A stretch of DNA of 51,160 bases from an uncultured Pelagibacteraceae bacterium (lineage in GTDB: Bacteria > Pseudomonadota > Alphaproteobacteria > Pelagibacterales > Pelagibacteraceae). The notes beneath the pieces were generated by a model that was given only the letters and a program-made list of their open reading frames with translations, was not told the DNA's origin and searched no databases. The translations under genes and the position numbers were made by a program. This document shows, piece after piece, positions 8,255-17,921 of this stretch (positions within the stretch are counted from its first letter, which is position 1; every line of letters begins with the position of its first letter). The stretch is taken from contig CACHBY010000004.1 of NCBI GenBank assembly GCA_902578175.1, positions 1 through 51,160 on the forward strand. The letters run 5' to 3'.

Positions 8255-9385
8255 ATGAGTATTTTATCTAACGGTCATCAATGGAAATTGACTGAATTTG
8301 TAGATAATAAGAAATATTCATTTGATAGAGACCAAATCTTAAACTCTTTAACATCAAAAGATATAGATGATGCTTTCAATTCTATTTCAAAATGGGAAGG
8401 ATACTCCCCTACACCCTTACTTAAATTAAACAAATTAACAAAAGAATTAAATTTAAAAAATATTTTTTATAAAGACGAAAATAAAAGATTTAATTTAAAA
8501 TCTTTCAAAGCTCTAGGAGGAGCATATGCAGTAGAAAAAGTTACTAAAGGAAATAAAGAAATAGTCGTAGCGACTGCTACAGCTGGAAACCATGGTAGGT
8601 CTGTTGCCTGGGGTGCAAAAAGATTAGGTTTAAAATGTAAAATTTTTATAAGTGAATTTGTAAGTGATGCAAGAGGCAAAGCTATGGAAGCACTTGGTGC
8701 AGAAGTTATAAAAGTTAAAGGCAATTATGAAAATTCTTTAATTGAATGCATTAAACAATCTACAGAAAATAATTGGCAAATTGTTCAGGATGTTGCTTGG
8801 AAAGATTATATGCTAGTACCTAAATATACAATGGCTGGCTATTCAGTCATGATGAAGGAAATAGCTGAACAAATAAATAATGAAAAAATTTCTCATATTA
8901 TTTTACAAGCCGGAGTTGGTGGCATGGCTGGTGCAATGGTAGCTGGAATAGCAAGATATCTAGATAATATTCCTACAATAATTGTTGTGGAACCAGATAG
9001 CGCGGCTTGTGTGATGGAAAGTATTAAAACTGGAAAGATAGAAAAAATTGATATTAAAAGAGAAAGTTTAATGGGCGGGATGTCGTGTGGAGAAGTGTCA
9101 CTTGTGCCATGGGAAATCTTAAAAAACTCAGTTAAACATTGTATAAGTTTACCTGACGATGATATTGCAAAAACTATGAAATTACTTGGAAATGCAAGCT
9201 TTAGTGAAGAGAGTATAATTGCAGGTGAAAATGCAGCTCCAGGTGTAATTAGTTTAATTGCAAGCTACGAAGATGAAACAATTAAGAATAAAATAGAGCT
9301 TAATAAAAAATCTAATGTGTTAATTTTTGGTTGTGAGGGCGATACCGATCAAGAAATGTATCAAAAATTAGTGAACCAAAAATAA
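8255..9385 (+). CDS. Diaminopropionate ammonia-lyase-like PLP enzyme
   Basis: This 376-aa protein is a fold-type II PLP enzyme. Lys85 in SFKALGGAYAV is the expected Schiff-base lysine. ATAGNHGRSVAWGAKRLG and GVGGMAGAMVAG are the substrate and phosphate loops, and VVEPDSAACVMES is typical of the diaminopropionate ammonia-lyase group (YgeX-like). That family converts 2,3-diaminopropionate to pyruvate and ammonia. Threonine/serine dehydratase or a related ammonia-lyase is the alternative. It lies 3 nt after the GlnT-like gene and 5 nt before photolyase, so it is part of one transcript. Released ammonia could feed the upstream ligase. Confidence 0.75.
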   Translation: MSILSNGHQWKLTEFVDNKKYSFDRDQILNSLTSKDIDDAFNSISKWEGYSPTPLLKLNKLTKELNLKNIFYKDENKRFNLKSFKALGGAYAVEKVTKGNKEIVVATATAGNHGRSVAWGAKRLGLKCKIFISEFVSDARGKAMEALGAEVIKVKGNYENSLIECIKQSTENNWQIVQDVAWKDYMLVPKYTMAGYSVMMKEIAEQINNEKISHIILQAGVGGMAGAMVAGIARYLDNIPTIIVVEPDSAACVMESIKTGKIEKIDIKRESLMGGMSCGEVSLVPWEILKNSVKHCISLPDDDIAKTMKLLGNASFSEESIIAGENAAPGVISLIASYEDETIKNKIELNKKSNVLIFGCEGDTDQEMYQKLVNQK

Positions 9386-9390
9386 TTATA

Positions 9391-10812
9391 ATGAAAAGCA
9401 CAGGAATATTTTGGATTAGAGAAGATTTTAGAATTCATAATAATCCAGCACTTTCCTTTGCAACCAATAATCACGATAACGTGATTGCACTATATATTTA
9501 TAACAATGTTGAATTTGATAACAAAAGAGAGGCTCAGAAATGGTGGTTATTTAAATCATTAGAGTCAATAAAAACAGAACTTTTAAAGTTTAAAATCAAT
9601 CTTGAAGTTTTAAAAGGTGACGAGTTGGATATTTTTGCAAAACTGAAAAAAAAAGATAATGTATGTATCTATTGGAATAAAATTTATGAACCAGATGTTA
9701 TATCCAAGGGAAAAAAAATAAGAGATTTATTTATAAAAAACAAAATAGAATACAAATATTTTAAAGGAAATATTTTAAATGAATTTCAAGAAGTGACTAA
9801 AAATGATGGTACACCATTTAAAGTATTTACACCTTTCTGGAGAACTGCTGAACAAATTTATCTAAATCAACCTCCAAGCAAAAATTACATCGTAAAAAAG
9901 AAAACTAAAGCAATCAATTTTTTTAAACATTCTATAGATCTCAAGAATATTTTACCCAATAAAAAATGGTATGAAAAGTTTGATAAATATTGGAAAGTTT
10001 CAGAAAATGATTCTCAAAAAATCCTAAAAGATTTGTTAGATAATAAAATTAAGGATTATGGAACAAATAGAGATATTCCTTCTATAAACGGTACTTCTAG
10101 GTTGTCTCCGTATTTAAAATTTGGTCAAATTCATGTGAATACAGTTTGGAAAAAGTGTAATGAACTAAAATCAAAAGGAATTGGGTATAGAAAATATATA
10201 AACGAATTAGGTTGGCGTGAATTTTCTCACAGTCTAATTAATTATTTTCCTGAATTTTTAAAAGGTAACTTTAGAAAAGAATTCGACAAATTTCCGTGGG
10301 CTAAAAATGAAAAATTTTTAAAAGCATGGAAAAAAGGTATGACGGGTTATCCTATTGTTGATGCTGGTATGAGAGAGTTATACGAAACTGGATGGATGCA
10401 TAATAGAATAAGAATGGTTGTGGGATCCTTTTTAGTTAAACATTTGAGAATTAATTGGATAGAAGGAGAGAAGCATTTTAGAAACTGCTTACTTGATTTT
10501 AATAAAGCTAATAATGTTGCACAATGGCAATGGGTTGCAGGTTGTGGAGCTGATGCTGCACCATACTTTAGAATTTTTAATCCTATTCTTCAGGGTGAAA
10601 AGTTTGATAAGGAAGGAATATATGTAAAAAAATGGGTTCCTGAATTAAACAAAGTTCCTGCAAAATTTATTCACAAGCCTTGGGAAATGGAAATAAAGTA
10701 TCAAGAAGCTGTCAAAACAATTATTGGTAAAGACTACCCACAACCAATAGTTATTCATGAAAAAGCAAGAGCTGCTGCATTGGATGCATTTCAATCTCTG
10801 AAGAAAAAATAA
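9391..10812 (+). CDS. phrB: Deoxyribodipyrimidine photolyase
   Basis: This 473-aa member of the cryptochrome/photolyase family has an N-terminal Rossmann antenna domain starting FWIREDFRIHNNPAL and a C-terminal FAD domain. FAD-domain motifs are GTSRLSPYLKFG, ELGWREFSHSL, VDAGMRELYETGWMHNR and NNVAQWQWVAGCGADAAPYFRIFNP. It repairs UV-induced cyclobutane pyrimidine dimers with light energy, which suits a surface-ocean cell. It is the last gene of its plus-strand run and stops 1 nt before the stop of the convergent yjbQ gene. Class I CPD photolyase is most likely; a cryptochrome role cannot be excluded. Confidence 0.9.
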   Translation: MKSTGIFWIREDFRIHNNPALSFATNNHDNVIALYIYNNVEFDNKREAQKWWLFKSLESIKTELLKFKINLEVLKGDELDIFAKLKKKDNVCIYWNKIYEPDVISKGKKIRDLFIKNKIEYKYFKGNILNEFQEVTKNDGTPFKVFTPFWRTAEQIYLNQPPSKNYIVKKKTKAINFFKHSIDLKNILPNKKWYEKFDKYWKVSENDSQKILKDLLDNKIKDYGTNRDIPSINGTSRLSPYLKFGQIHVNTVWKKCNELKSKGIGYRKYINELGWREFSHSLINYFPEFLKGNFRKEFDKFPWAKNEKFLKAWKKGMTGYPIVDAGMRELYETGWMHNRIRMVVGSFLVKHLRINWIEGEKHFRNCLLDFNKANNVAQWQWVAGCGADAAPYFRIFNPILQGEKFDKEGIYVKKWVPELNKVPAKFIHKPWEMEIKYQEAVKTIIGKDYPQPIVIHEKARAAALDAFQSLKKK

Positions 10813-10813
10813 C

Positions 10814-11233
10814 TTATTCTCCCAAAAAATGGTGAATTATAGATCTTTTTTGATCCTCTAATCTATGCTCAAACAAATAGAGACCTTGCCAAGTACCAAG
10901 TAATAATTCGTTATTTTTAACACTAAGAGAAATTTGATTATTCGTTAATGCAGATTTTATATGAGCTGGCATATCATCTTTACCCTCAGTTGTATGAACA
11001 TAAAGCGAATTATCCATTGGTGCTAATTTATCAAAATATTTTATTAAATCAGTTTGCACATCTGGGTCCGCATTTTCCTGCACAATTAAAGATGCACTTG
11101 TATGTTGGATGCTTAAATTTAAAATTCCATTCTTAAAATTATTTTTATTTAACCAATTAAGAGTTTGACCAGTAAATTCATATAACTTTTGACCATTAGT
11201 ATTTATTTGAAGATTAAAAAATTCTTGTTTCAT
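10814..11233 (-). CDS. yjbQ: YjbQ/UPF0047 family protein
   Basis: This 139-aa protein matches the YjbQ family across its length. Diagnostic segments are SIQHTSASLIVQENADPDV, HTTEGKDDMPAHIKSAL and LGTWQGLYLFEHR, which carry the conserved His/Asp residues that bind a metal in family structures. Some members show weak thiamine-phosphate synthase activity, but the physiological role is unclear. It is the final gene of the minus-strand run and overlaps zapE by 4 nt (ATGA). Confidence 0.9.
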   Translation of the reverse strand: MKQEFFNLQINTNGQKLYEFTGQTLNWLNKNNFKNGILNLSIQHTSASLIVQENADPDVQTDLIKYFDKLAPMDNSLYVHTTEGKDDMPAHIKSALTNNQISLSVKNNELLLGTWQGLYLFEHRLEDQKRSIIHHFLGE

Positions 11234-12282
11234 GAATTCATCGCTTTGGATGTTAATTCATATAATCTACTGATCGTTCTTTCAAATGGTTTTTCTAATA
11301 GTTTTGAGGATGTAAATTTATCTAAACTTTGATCAGCTGTTACTGCAATTGGAATACTATTGTCATAAATTATGTCTAATAAAGTAATAAACCTTTGCTG
11401 TTGATTAGAATTAAAATTATCAAACTGTGGTATTTTATCAATTACTATAAAAGTACAATTTTTAATAATTTCTAAATAGTCTTCAGCACCTAAATTTTGA
11501 TCACATAATGTTTTAAAATCAAATCTAGCCACTCCTTCATAAAAATTTTCTATTTTAAAGTTTCTTCCTTTAACATCAATTATTTTCTCAGTTTTTTTTT
11601 TATCTTTTGTAATGGTTCTAAAAAATTTATTTATTTTAAAATTGGTTTCTTCATCAAGTGGAAAAAAGTATTTATCTTGAGTATTAGATTTTCTATAATC
11701 ATCTTCAATTACAAGTTCGTGCTCAAAAGATTGATCCTCCATTATTTTTATAAATGGTTTGAACTGATCTCTTTGAAGACCATCTTTATAAAGTTCAGAG
11801 ATTTTAATATTAGAAGTTACAATTATTTTAATATCTTCTTTGAAGATTTGATCAAACAATTTTCCTAAAATCATGGCATCAACTATGTTAGTTACTTGGA
11901 ACTCATCAAAGTAAATTAAGAACGCTTGTGATTTTAAATCTTTAACAAATTCATTAATAATATTTTCTTGGTTATCCCCTTTTCTTTCATGAACAAAATT
12001 ATGAAAACTCAACATAAACTCATTAAAATGTAATCTTAATTTCTTGTGATCTAAATGATCAAAAAAAAAATCTAAAATCATTGTCTTGCCTACACCAACA
12101 TCTCCATATAAATAAAATCCTTTTTTAAAAGATTGGCTCTTAAAAAATTTTGATATTAATGATTGGAAATTGCCCTTATGGTACTCTTGTAGTTTTTTTA
12201 CTAAATCTATCTGGCTAGAATTAATTTCTAGATTTTGTTTTTTGCAGTGAGATATAAATTCTTTTTCAAAAGATAGAGCCAT
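11230..12282 (-). CDS. zapE: ZapE/AFG1-like AAA+ ATPase
   Basis: This 350-aa P-loop ATPase carries Walker A GDVGVGKT (about 60-67) and Walker B IYFDEFQVTN (about 123-132), with YLYGDVGVGKTMILDFFF typical of the AFG1/ZapE family. Known members destabilise FtsZ polymers (ZapE in E. coli) or help degrade mitochondrial proteins (AFG1). It probably acts at the cytoplasmic face of the membrane during division or stress. It overlaps yjbQ by 4 nt and the upstream cupin-like gene by 1 nt, so translation of the run is probably coupled. Confidence 0.88.
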   Translation of the reverse strand: MALSFEKEFISHCKKQNLEINSSQIDLVKKLQEYHKGNFQSLISKFFKSQSFKKGFYLYGDVGVGKTMILDFFFDHLDHKKLRLHFNEFMLSFHNFVHERKGDNQENIINEFVKDLKSQAFLIYFDEFQVTNIVDAMILGKLFDQIFKEDIKIIVTSNIKISELYKDGLQRDQFKPFIKIMEDQSFEHELVIEDDYRKSNTQDKYFFPLDEETNFKINKFFRTITKDKKKTEKIIDVKGRNFKIENFYEGVARFDFKTLCDQNLGAEDYLEIIKNCTFIVIDKIPQFDNFNSNQQQRFITLLDIIYDNSIPIAVTADQSLDKFTSSKLLEKPFERTISRLYELTSKAMNS

Positions 12283-12713
12283 TAATTTCTTTTAGTTTTA
12301 AAATCGGTACCATATTCTGATCTTGGTCCTTTTCGTAAACCAAATGGTCCTGGAATAAATATTGTCATTGGTTTAGTGCCTGGTTCTAAATCTACTCTAT
12401 GAAAAGAGTTTGCAGATCTAAAACCTATGTATCCTGGCTTTCTCCAAAATCTTCCATTTTTTGTAGTTTCCCAATACCCTCCTCTTAATATTATAGTAAT
12501 GTAAGGGCATAAATGGTTATGCACTCCATCGCCATGATCATCATCTAACATTTCATGAATTAATATATTAAATGGAAACCATTTGGGTCTATTCCTAAAT
12601 ATCACATAGTATCTATTCATCCACGGTTTTGCTTCTTCAAATTTTGGGTGTGATGGTCCTCTATCTAGTACTACTTTTTTTCTTCCGATCTTCTCTAGAA
12701 ATTTCAAGATCAT
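12282..12713 (-). CDS. Cupin-like protein of unknown function
   Basis: This 143-aa protein has the look of a single-domain cupin. HEMLDDDHGDGVHNHLCPY supplies candidate metal ligands, ITIILRGGYWE forms the first beta motif, and FRSANSFHRVDLEPGTKPM carries a second candidate His (motif 2-like). There is no signal peptide. I do not recognise a specific enzyme, and a metal-dependent cysteine dioxygenase-like fold is only a guess. It lies between bamB (2-nt gap) and zapE (1-nt overlap) in a tight minus-strand run. Confidence 0.75.
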   Translation of the reverse strand: MILKFLEKIGRKKVVLDRGPSHPKFEEAKPWMNRYYVIFRNRPKWFPFNILIHEMLDDDHGDGVHNHLCPYITIILRGGYWETTKNGRFWRKPGYIGFRSANSFHRVDLEPGTKPMTIFIPGPFGLRKGPRSEYGTDFKTKRN

Positions 12714-12715
12714 AT

Positions 12716-14014
12716 TTAATTGTATTGTACGATAGAACCGTTTCTAACTACATACAAATTATTATTAAATATAAATGGCTCTGAAACTATATCTCCAGAA
12801 ACTTTTTCTATATTTAAAACTTTTCCTTCACTTAAATCAGCTATTATTATTTTTCCATCAGAATTTGTTAAATATAAATTAGTATTACCTATAACAAAAC
12901 CAACTGGTTGAATTTCTTTTCTTTTTTTGATTTGATAATTGTTAAAAAGATCTGTAATTCTAATTATATTTCCTTTATTTTTTTCAATTACATACAAATA
13001 ACCATCATTAGAGATTGTAAAAATCAAATTACCAGTAATTATTGGCGTAATGTTGGAATTTAAATTATTTATCCAATTAACAACCCCCGTTTTTACATCC
13101 ACTGAGTAAAATTGATTTTTATTATTTGAAAAAAAGATGGATTTTCCATCTGATACTAGTTTTGATATTTTAAAATTATATGTTTCATTGATGATACTAC
13201 TACTTTGAGTTGGTAATTGCCAAGTGATTAATCCAGTTTCAATATCAACCGCTGTGATATCTCCAATTGAGTTACTAAATACTACCATTTCATCAATTAT
13301 AATTAATGAATATTTTATATTTGATATTGTAAATGAGTCTTCCGTTTGCAAATTCCAACATTCGGATCCATCTTCAATTTTATAACATCTCAATGTATTT
13401 TTATAATCAACTACAAAAATTTTATTTTTATAACTTTTGATATCTGAATTAAATGGATAGGTATTATTGTTTGACCAATTTAATTCTCCATTATTAAGAT
13501 TTACTGAGTAATATTTAGCTATACTATCAGTAATGAAAATATTATTTTCTTTAATTGTAAAATTTAATTTAGGCCTTAATTTTTTTTCAGACTTTGTATA
13601 ATGATTTTTTTTCCATAACACTTTTTTATTATTATCATATCTAATTATTGTACCCTTTTTATCAAAGAAAATTATACCGTCTGATAAGAAAATTGGTTTG
13701 TAATTAAGGTTGTTTATTTCATCTAACTTTGAAAATTTAAAACTACCAATTTTTTCAAACACTCCGTCATATATTTGTGCACCATAGTTATTTGTATTAT
13801 CAATTATTTTATTAGATGTTCTTAATCCTGATAAATTCAACTTAACTTCTTTATTGAATTCAGACGCTGTTACGTCTTCCTCTGCCAATATTTTTTTTAC
13901 ATTTTCTTTTTCTGATAAATCTATTTCCTTATCTTGCCAAATTCTTGAATTTTCATTGAAAGAACAATTATTTAGAAGAAAAAATGTAATAAATAATGCT
14001 AATAGTCTATTCAC
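12716..14014 (-). CDS. bamB: BamB-like outer-membrane assembly lipoprotein
   Basis: This 432-aa protein has a lipoprotein signal: MNRLLALFITFFLLNNC, with the lipobox Cys at residue 17. It is followed by PQQ-type beta-propeller blades with repeated ITAVDIETGLITW, YSVDVKTGVVNW and YVIEKNKGNI patterns. BamB is the periplasmic scaffold of the BAM complex that inserts outer-membrane proteins. The start codon is GTG, overlapping the YfgM-like gene by 8 nt; the signal sequence supports this start. A yfgM-bamB pair is the usual order, but der, which often follows in other bacteria, is not here. Confidence 0.85.
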   Translation of the reverse strand: MNRLLALFITFFLLNNCSFNENSRIWQDKEIDLSEKENVKKILAEEDVTASEFNKEVKLNLSGLRTSNKIIDNTNNYGAQIYDGVFEKIGSFKFSKLDEINNLNYKPIFLSDGIIFFDKKGTIIRYDNNKKVLWKKNHYTKSEKKLRPKLNFTIKENNIFITDSIAKYYSVNLNNGELNWSNNNTYPFNSDIKSYKNKIFVVDYKNTLRCYKIEDGSECWNLQTEDSFTISNIKYSLIIIDEMVVFSNSIGDITAVDIETGLITWQLPTQSSSIINETYNFKISKLVSDGKSIFFSNNKNQFYSVDVKTGVVNWINNLNSNITPIITGNLIFTISNDGYLYVIEKNKGNIIRITDLFNNYQIKKRKEIQPVGFVIGNTNLYLTNSDGKIIIADLSEGKVLNIEKVSGDIVSEPFIFNNNLYVVRNGSIVQYN

Positions 14015-14651
14015 TCAAATCTCTGTTTAATCTTTTCTCTGCTTCTATTCTTATATCTGGATTTGGATTTTCTAAAGTCGTTATTTGTTCAAAAAACTCT
14101 TTTGCTTTTTGTTTTTGATCTTGTGCATAAAAATATTCAGCCATTAAGTATAATGCGTGTGATTTCCATACACTTTTTGAATTGATTAATGGGTTTAGCA
14201 TATTTAGCAAATCAGCTTCATTTGCCTGATCGGCGTTAAATAGTGCCTTCTTATAAATAACTAAATTTTTAATTTCTTTATCTAGTGATGTTTCATCAAT
14301 TATAACATCAAATAATTTATTAACCTCACTTTGATCAGAAAGTAGGTTGTTATCAATTATAAAATAAAGTGAAAGAGGAGAATAAGTTGGATCTTTTTGA
14401 TTAATTATCTCCAGTAATTTGTTTAGAGTTGTGTCTTTAGAACTTTCAGAATGATCTATCGTGATTGCATTAAAATTGTCAGATATTTGTCTTTTTTTAT
14501 CAGTTGTATATTTATCATAACTGTAAACACCTATTACTATTAAAACTAATATAATAACTGATGAAATTAGAAGTTTTTTGTTATTAACAAAAAAGTTCTT
14601 AATTTTTTCGTTTCTAGTATTTGCATTTATTATTGATAAATCTTCGTCCAT
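14007..14651 (-). CDS. YfgM-like tetratricopeptide membrane protein
   Basis: This 214-aa protein has a cytoplasmic N-terminus of about 25 residues, one transmembrane helix (LLISSVIILVLIVIGVYSYD, about 27-46) and a periplasmic domain with TPR-like helices, including HALYLMAEYFYAQDQKQKAKEFF near the C-terminus. This layout matches YfgM, an ancillary subunit of the SecYEG translocon linked to periplasmic chaperones. Its place directly before bamB supports the assignment. It begins 1 nt after the aconitase stop and overlaps bamB by 8 nt. Confidence 0.78.
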   Translation of the reverse strand: MDEDLSIINANTRNEKIKNFFVNNKKLLISSVIILVLIVIGVYSYDKYTTDKKRQISDNFNAITIDHSESSKDTTLNKLLEIINQKDPTYSPLSLYFIIDNNLLSDQSEVNKLFDVIIDETSLDKEIKNLVIYKKALFNADQANEADLLNMLNPLINSKSVWKSHALYLMAEYFYAQDQKQKAKEFFEQITTLENPNPDIRIEAEKRLNRDLSE

Positions 14652-14652
14652 A

Positions 14653-17322
14653 TCAAATCATGTTCCTTAACACATATTGGAGAATTCCTCCATTTTTATA
14701 ATACTCCAGCTCATTTTTAGTATCTATTCTGGATAAAGTCTTCACTTTTTTAATTTCTCCAGAGATATATTTAACCTCTAAAATAACTTCATCAGAAGGA
14801 TTTATGCCTTTTTCAATATCAACTACACTTATTAGTTCTGAGCCAACTAAATTTAAGCTTTTTCTATTTTCTCCATCTTTAAATTGCAGTGGCAAAATTC
14901 CCATCCCAATTAAGTTTGATCTATGAATTCTTTCAAAACTTTCAGCAATAACCGCTTTTATTCCTAAAAGTTTAGTTCCTTTAGCAGCCCAATCTCTTGA
15001 AGAGCCAGTTCCATATTCTTTACCACCTATTACTATTAAATCAGTTCCTCTTTTTTTATACTCAACAACTGCATCATAAACAGGCATAACTTTTTCTTCA
15101 GGATATAATTTTGTAAATCCACCTTCAGTTCCTGGCACCATTTCATTTCTAATTCTAATATTTGCAAAAGTTCCTCTCATCATAACTTCATGGTTCCCTC
15201 TTCTTGAGCCGTAAGAATTATAATCTTTAGGTAAAATTTGATGTTCCATAAAATATTCTCCAGTTGGACTATCTTTTTGTATACTACCAGCTGGTGAAAT
15301 ATGATCTGTTGTTATCATGTCACCTAATATTAATAACGGTCTTGCATCTTTAATTTCTTTAAATCCCTCTGGTTCATCAGATAAACCTTCAAAGAATGGA
15401 GGTTTTTTTACATAAGTTGAACCTTCATCCCATTTATAAATACTGCTTTTTTCAGTATTAATTTGTTGCCATTGAGTAGGACCATCAGAAACATTTGAGT
15501 ATCTTTGAATAAACATATCAGCATTCAAAGATTGTTTTAAAGTATCCTCTATTTCTTTATTTGATGGCCAAATATCTTTTAAAAATATATCTTTTCCATC
15601 TTTACTTTTTCCTAAAGAATCTTTGTATAAATCGAACTCCATGTGTCCTGCTATTGCGTAAGCAACCACTAATGGTGGAGAAGCTAAATAGTTTGCTTTG
15701 ATATGAGGAGAAATTCTTCCTTCAAAATTTCTATTTCCAGATAGTACAGAAACAGCATGAATATTTTCTTTTTGAATTGCCTCTACTATATTTTCAGGCA
15801 ATGGTCCTGAATTTCCAATACAAGTAGTGCATCCATATCCAACTAAATTAAACCCTAATTGATCTAAATAAGTATTCAAACCAGCTTTTTCTAAATAGTC
15901 AGTCACAACTTGAGATCCAGGTGCTAATGACGTTTTGACCCATGGTTTAACTTCTAGTCCGTACTCGACAGCTTTTTTTGCAAGCAAACCTGCTCCAATT
16001 AAAACATTTGGATTTGAAGTATTTGTACATGAAGTTATTGCAGCAATTAAAATTGAACCATCTTGAATTTCGTAATCAGTGTTAGAGACTTTAGAGATTG
16101 ATTTTTTATCATTATTGGTTGCTTCAGATAAAACTTTTTTAAATGAAGTTGGCGCATCAGTTAACAAAACCTTGTCTTGAGGTCTTTTTGGGCCAGATAT
16201 AGTTGGTACAACTGTGGACATATCTAAAGAAATTACATCAGTAAATTCTAAATCATTACTTACCCATAAACCTTGTTCCTTCGCATATTTCTCAACTATC
16301 TCAACTGTATGCTGATCTCTTCCTGAAAATTTTAAATATTTTAAAGTTTCATCATCTATTGGAAAAAAACCACAAGTTGCGCCATATTCTGGAGCCATAT
16401 TTGCGATAGTTGCTCTATCTGCAAGAGTTAGGTTTTTTAATCCATCTCCATAAAATTCTACAAATTTTCCAACAACACCTTTATCTCTTAGCATTTTTAC
16501 CACTGTTAAAACAAGATCTGTTGCAGTTGTACCTTCGGGCATTTTATTTTTAACCTCAAAACCTATCACTTCGGGTATCAACATAGAAATAGGTTGACCT
16601 AACATTCCCGCCTCTGCTTCAATGCCACCTACTCCCCAGCCTAAAACTGAAAGTCCGTTGACCATGGTTGTATGACTGTCTGTGCCGACAAGAGTATCTG
16701 GAAATATATATTTCTCTCCTTTAAATTCTTCAGACCAAACTACTTTGGATAAATATTCTAAATTTACCTGATGACATATTCCTGTTCCTGGTGGAACAAT
16801 TCTAAAATTATCAAAAGCTTGCTGTCCCCATTTTAAAAATGAATATCTCTCACCATTTCTATTGAATTCTATATCTACATTTTTTTCAAATGAATCTGCT
16901 TTTGCAGATTGATCAACCTGCACAGAATGATCAATTACAAGATCGACTGCTGACAATGGGTTAATTGTATTTGGATCTTTATTCTTTTCTTTTACAGCTT
17001 CTCTCATGGCAGCTAGATCTGCAACTGCAGGGATTCCTGTATAATCTTGAAGTAAAACTCTCGCAGGTCTATATGCGATTTCGGTTTTAGATTTTTTTGT
17101 TTCTAACCAATTTTTAATTGCTTCTATTTGGGACTTTGTAACACTTAAGTCATCTTCATATCTCAATAAGTTTTCTAATAAAACTTTTAGAGATTTAGGA
17201 AGTGTACTAATTCCCTCAAGTCCATTTTTTTCTGCTTCGCTTAATGAATAATAATTATACTCTTTGTTATTGATTGTGATTTTTTTTAGAGAATTGTAAG
17301 AATTTTTTTTTCCTGGTGTCAT
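14653..17322 (-). CDS. acnA: Aconitate hydratase A
   Basis: This 889-aa aconitase/IRP-type enzyme interconverts citrate and isocitrate in the TCA cycle. Cluster ligands are Cys432 (AITSCTNTSNP), Cys498 and Cys501 (GYGCTTCIGNSGPL). Other hallmarks are LVGTDSHTTMVNGL (about 211-224), GRISPHIKANYLASPP and the C-terminal swivel segment GGKEYGTGSSRDWAAKG. The length matches AcnA proteins of about 890 residues. It lies in the middle of the minus-strand run, 3 nt from the LysE-type gene and 1 nt from the YfgM-like gene. Nothing looks broken. Confidence 0.96.
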   Translation of the reverse strand: MTPGKKNSYNSLKKITINNKEYNYYSLSEAEKNGLEGISTLPKSLKVLLENLLRYEDDLSVTKSQIEAIKNWLETKKSKTEIAYRPARVLLQDYTGIPAVADLAAMREAVKEKNKDPNTINPLSAVDLVIDHSVQVDQSAKADSFEKNVDIEFNRNGERYSFLKWGQQAFDNFRIVPPGTGICHQVNLEYLSKVVWSEEFKGEKYIFPDTLVGTDSHTTMVNGLSVLGWGVGGIEAEAGMLGQPISMLIPEVIGFEVKNKMPEGTTATDLVLTVVKMLRDKGVVGKFVEFYGDGLKNLTLADRATIANMAPEYGATCGFFPIDDETLKYLKFSGRDQHTVEIVEKYAKEQGLWVSNDLEFTDVISLDMSTVVPTISGPKRPQDKVLLTDAPTSFKKVLSEATNNDKKSISKVSNTDYEIQDGSILIAAITSCTNTSNPNVLIGAGLLAKKAVEYGLEVKPWVKTSLAPGSQVVTDYLEKAGLNTYLDQLGFNLVGYGCTTCIGNSGPLPENIVEAIQKENIHAVSVLSGNRNFEGRISPHIKANYLASPPLVVAYAIAGHMEFDLYKDSLGKSKDGKDIFLKDIWPSNKEIEDTLKQSLNADMFIQRYSNVSDGPTQWQQINTEKSSIYKWDEGSTYVKKPPFFEGLSDEPEGFKEIKDARPLLILGDMITTDHISPAGSIQKDSPTGEYFMEHQILPKDYNSYGSRRGNHEVMMRGTFANIRIRNEMVPGTEGGFTKLYPEEKVMPVYDAVVEYKKRGTDLIVIGGKEYGTGSSRDWAAKGTKLLGIKAVIAESFERIHRSNLIGMGILPLQFKDGENRKSLNLVGSELISVVDIEKGINPSDEVILEVKYISGEIKKVKTLSRIDTKNELEYYKNGGILQYVLRNMI

Positions 17323-17325
17323 ATT

Positions 17326-17919
17326 TTACAAATAAAAAGTTATTATGCTTGTTAAAAGAAGCAGTGACATAGCATAATTAAAATAATTAATAAATTTCTG
17401 ATTTGTCGCAAATTTCCTAAAGAATTTACCTAAAAATGTCCAAAGAGTTATGCTTGTTACTGAAACTAGTAAAGCCATGATAAGAATTTGAGTCGTATAA
17501 CTCACAAATGTTTCTCCTGGATTTATATAAGTGGATACAAGAATAATAGATGCAATTACACCTTTTGGATTTAAAAACTGAAAGATAAAAGTTTCATGAA
17601 ATTTAATCGGATTTTTATTATTGTTTTCTTGGTTAGATGGACCTGAAAAAGAAATTTTATAAGCTAAATAAATCAAAAATAGAGTTCCTAAATATTTTAA
17701 TATCTCTTGAATTAAAGGATAAAGTTTAAATATATTTATCAAACCTAAAGCTAAGCATAATAATAAAAATGGAAAACCTAGGGTGACACCAATTATATGT
17801 GGAAGTGTTCTAACTATACCAAAGTTAAAACCAGAATAAAAAGCAACAAAGTTATTAGGACCGGGTGTAAATGCAGCAACAATTCCAAATAAAGTTATCG
17901 AAAGAATTTCAGGATGCAT
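17326..17919 (-). CDS. LysE/RhtB family amino-acid exporter
   Basis: This 197-aa inner-membrane protein has about six hydrophobic segments and the family signature FTPGPNNFVAFYSGFNFG at about residues 17-34. FQFLNPKGVIASIILVSTY is the second conserved segment. LysE/RhtB members export amino acids such as threonine, homoserine, leucine or lysine. The substrate here cannot be read from sequence. It sits between csaA (2 nt) and acnA (3 nt). Confidence 0.88.
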   Translation of the reverse strand: MHPEILSITLFGIVAAFTPGPNNFVAFYSGFNFGIVRTLPHIIGVTLGFPFLLLCLALGLINIFKLYPLIQEILKYLGTLFLIYLAYKISFSGPSNQENNNKNPIKFHETFIFQFLNPKGVIASIILVSTYINPGETFVSYTTQILIMALLVSVTSITLWTFLGKFFRKFATNQKFINYFNYAMSLLLLTSIITFYL

Positions 17920-17921
17920 TA

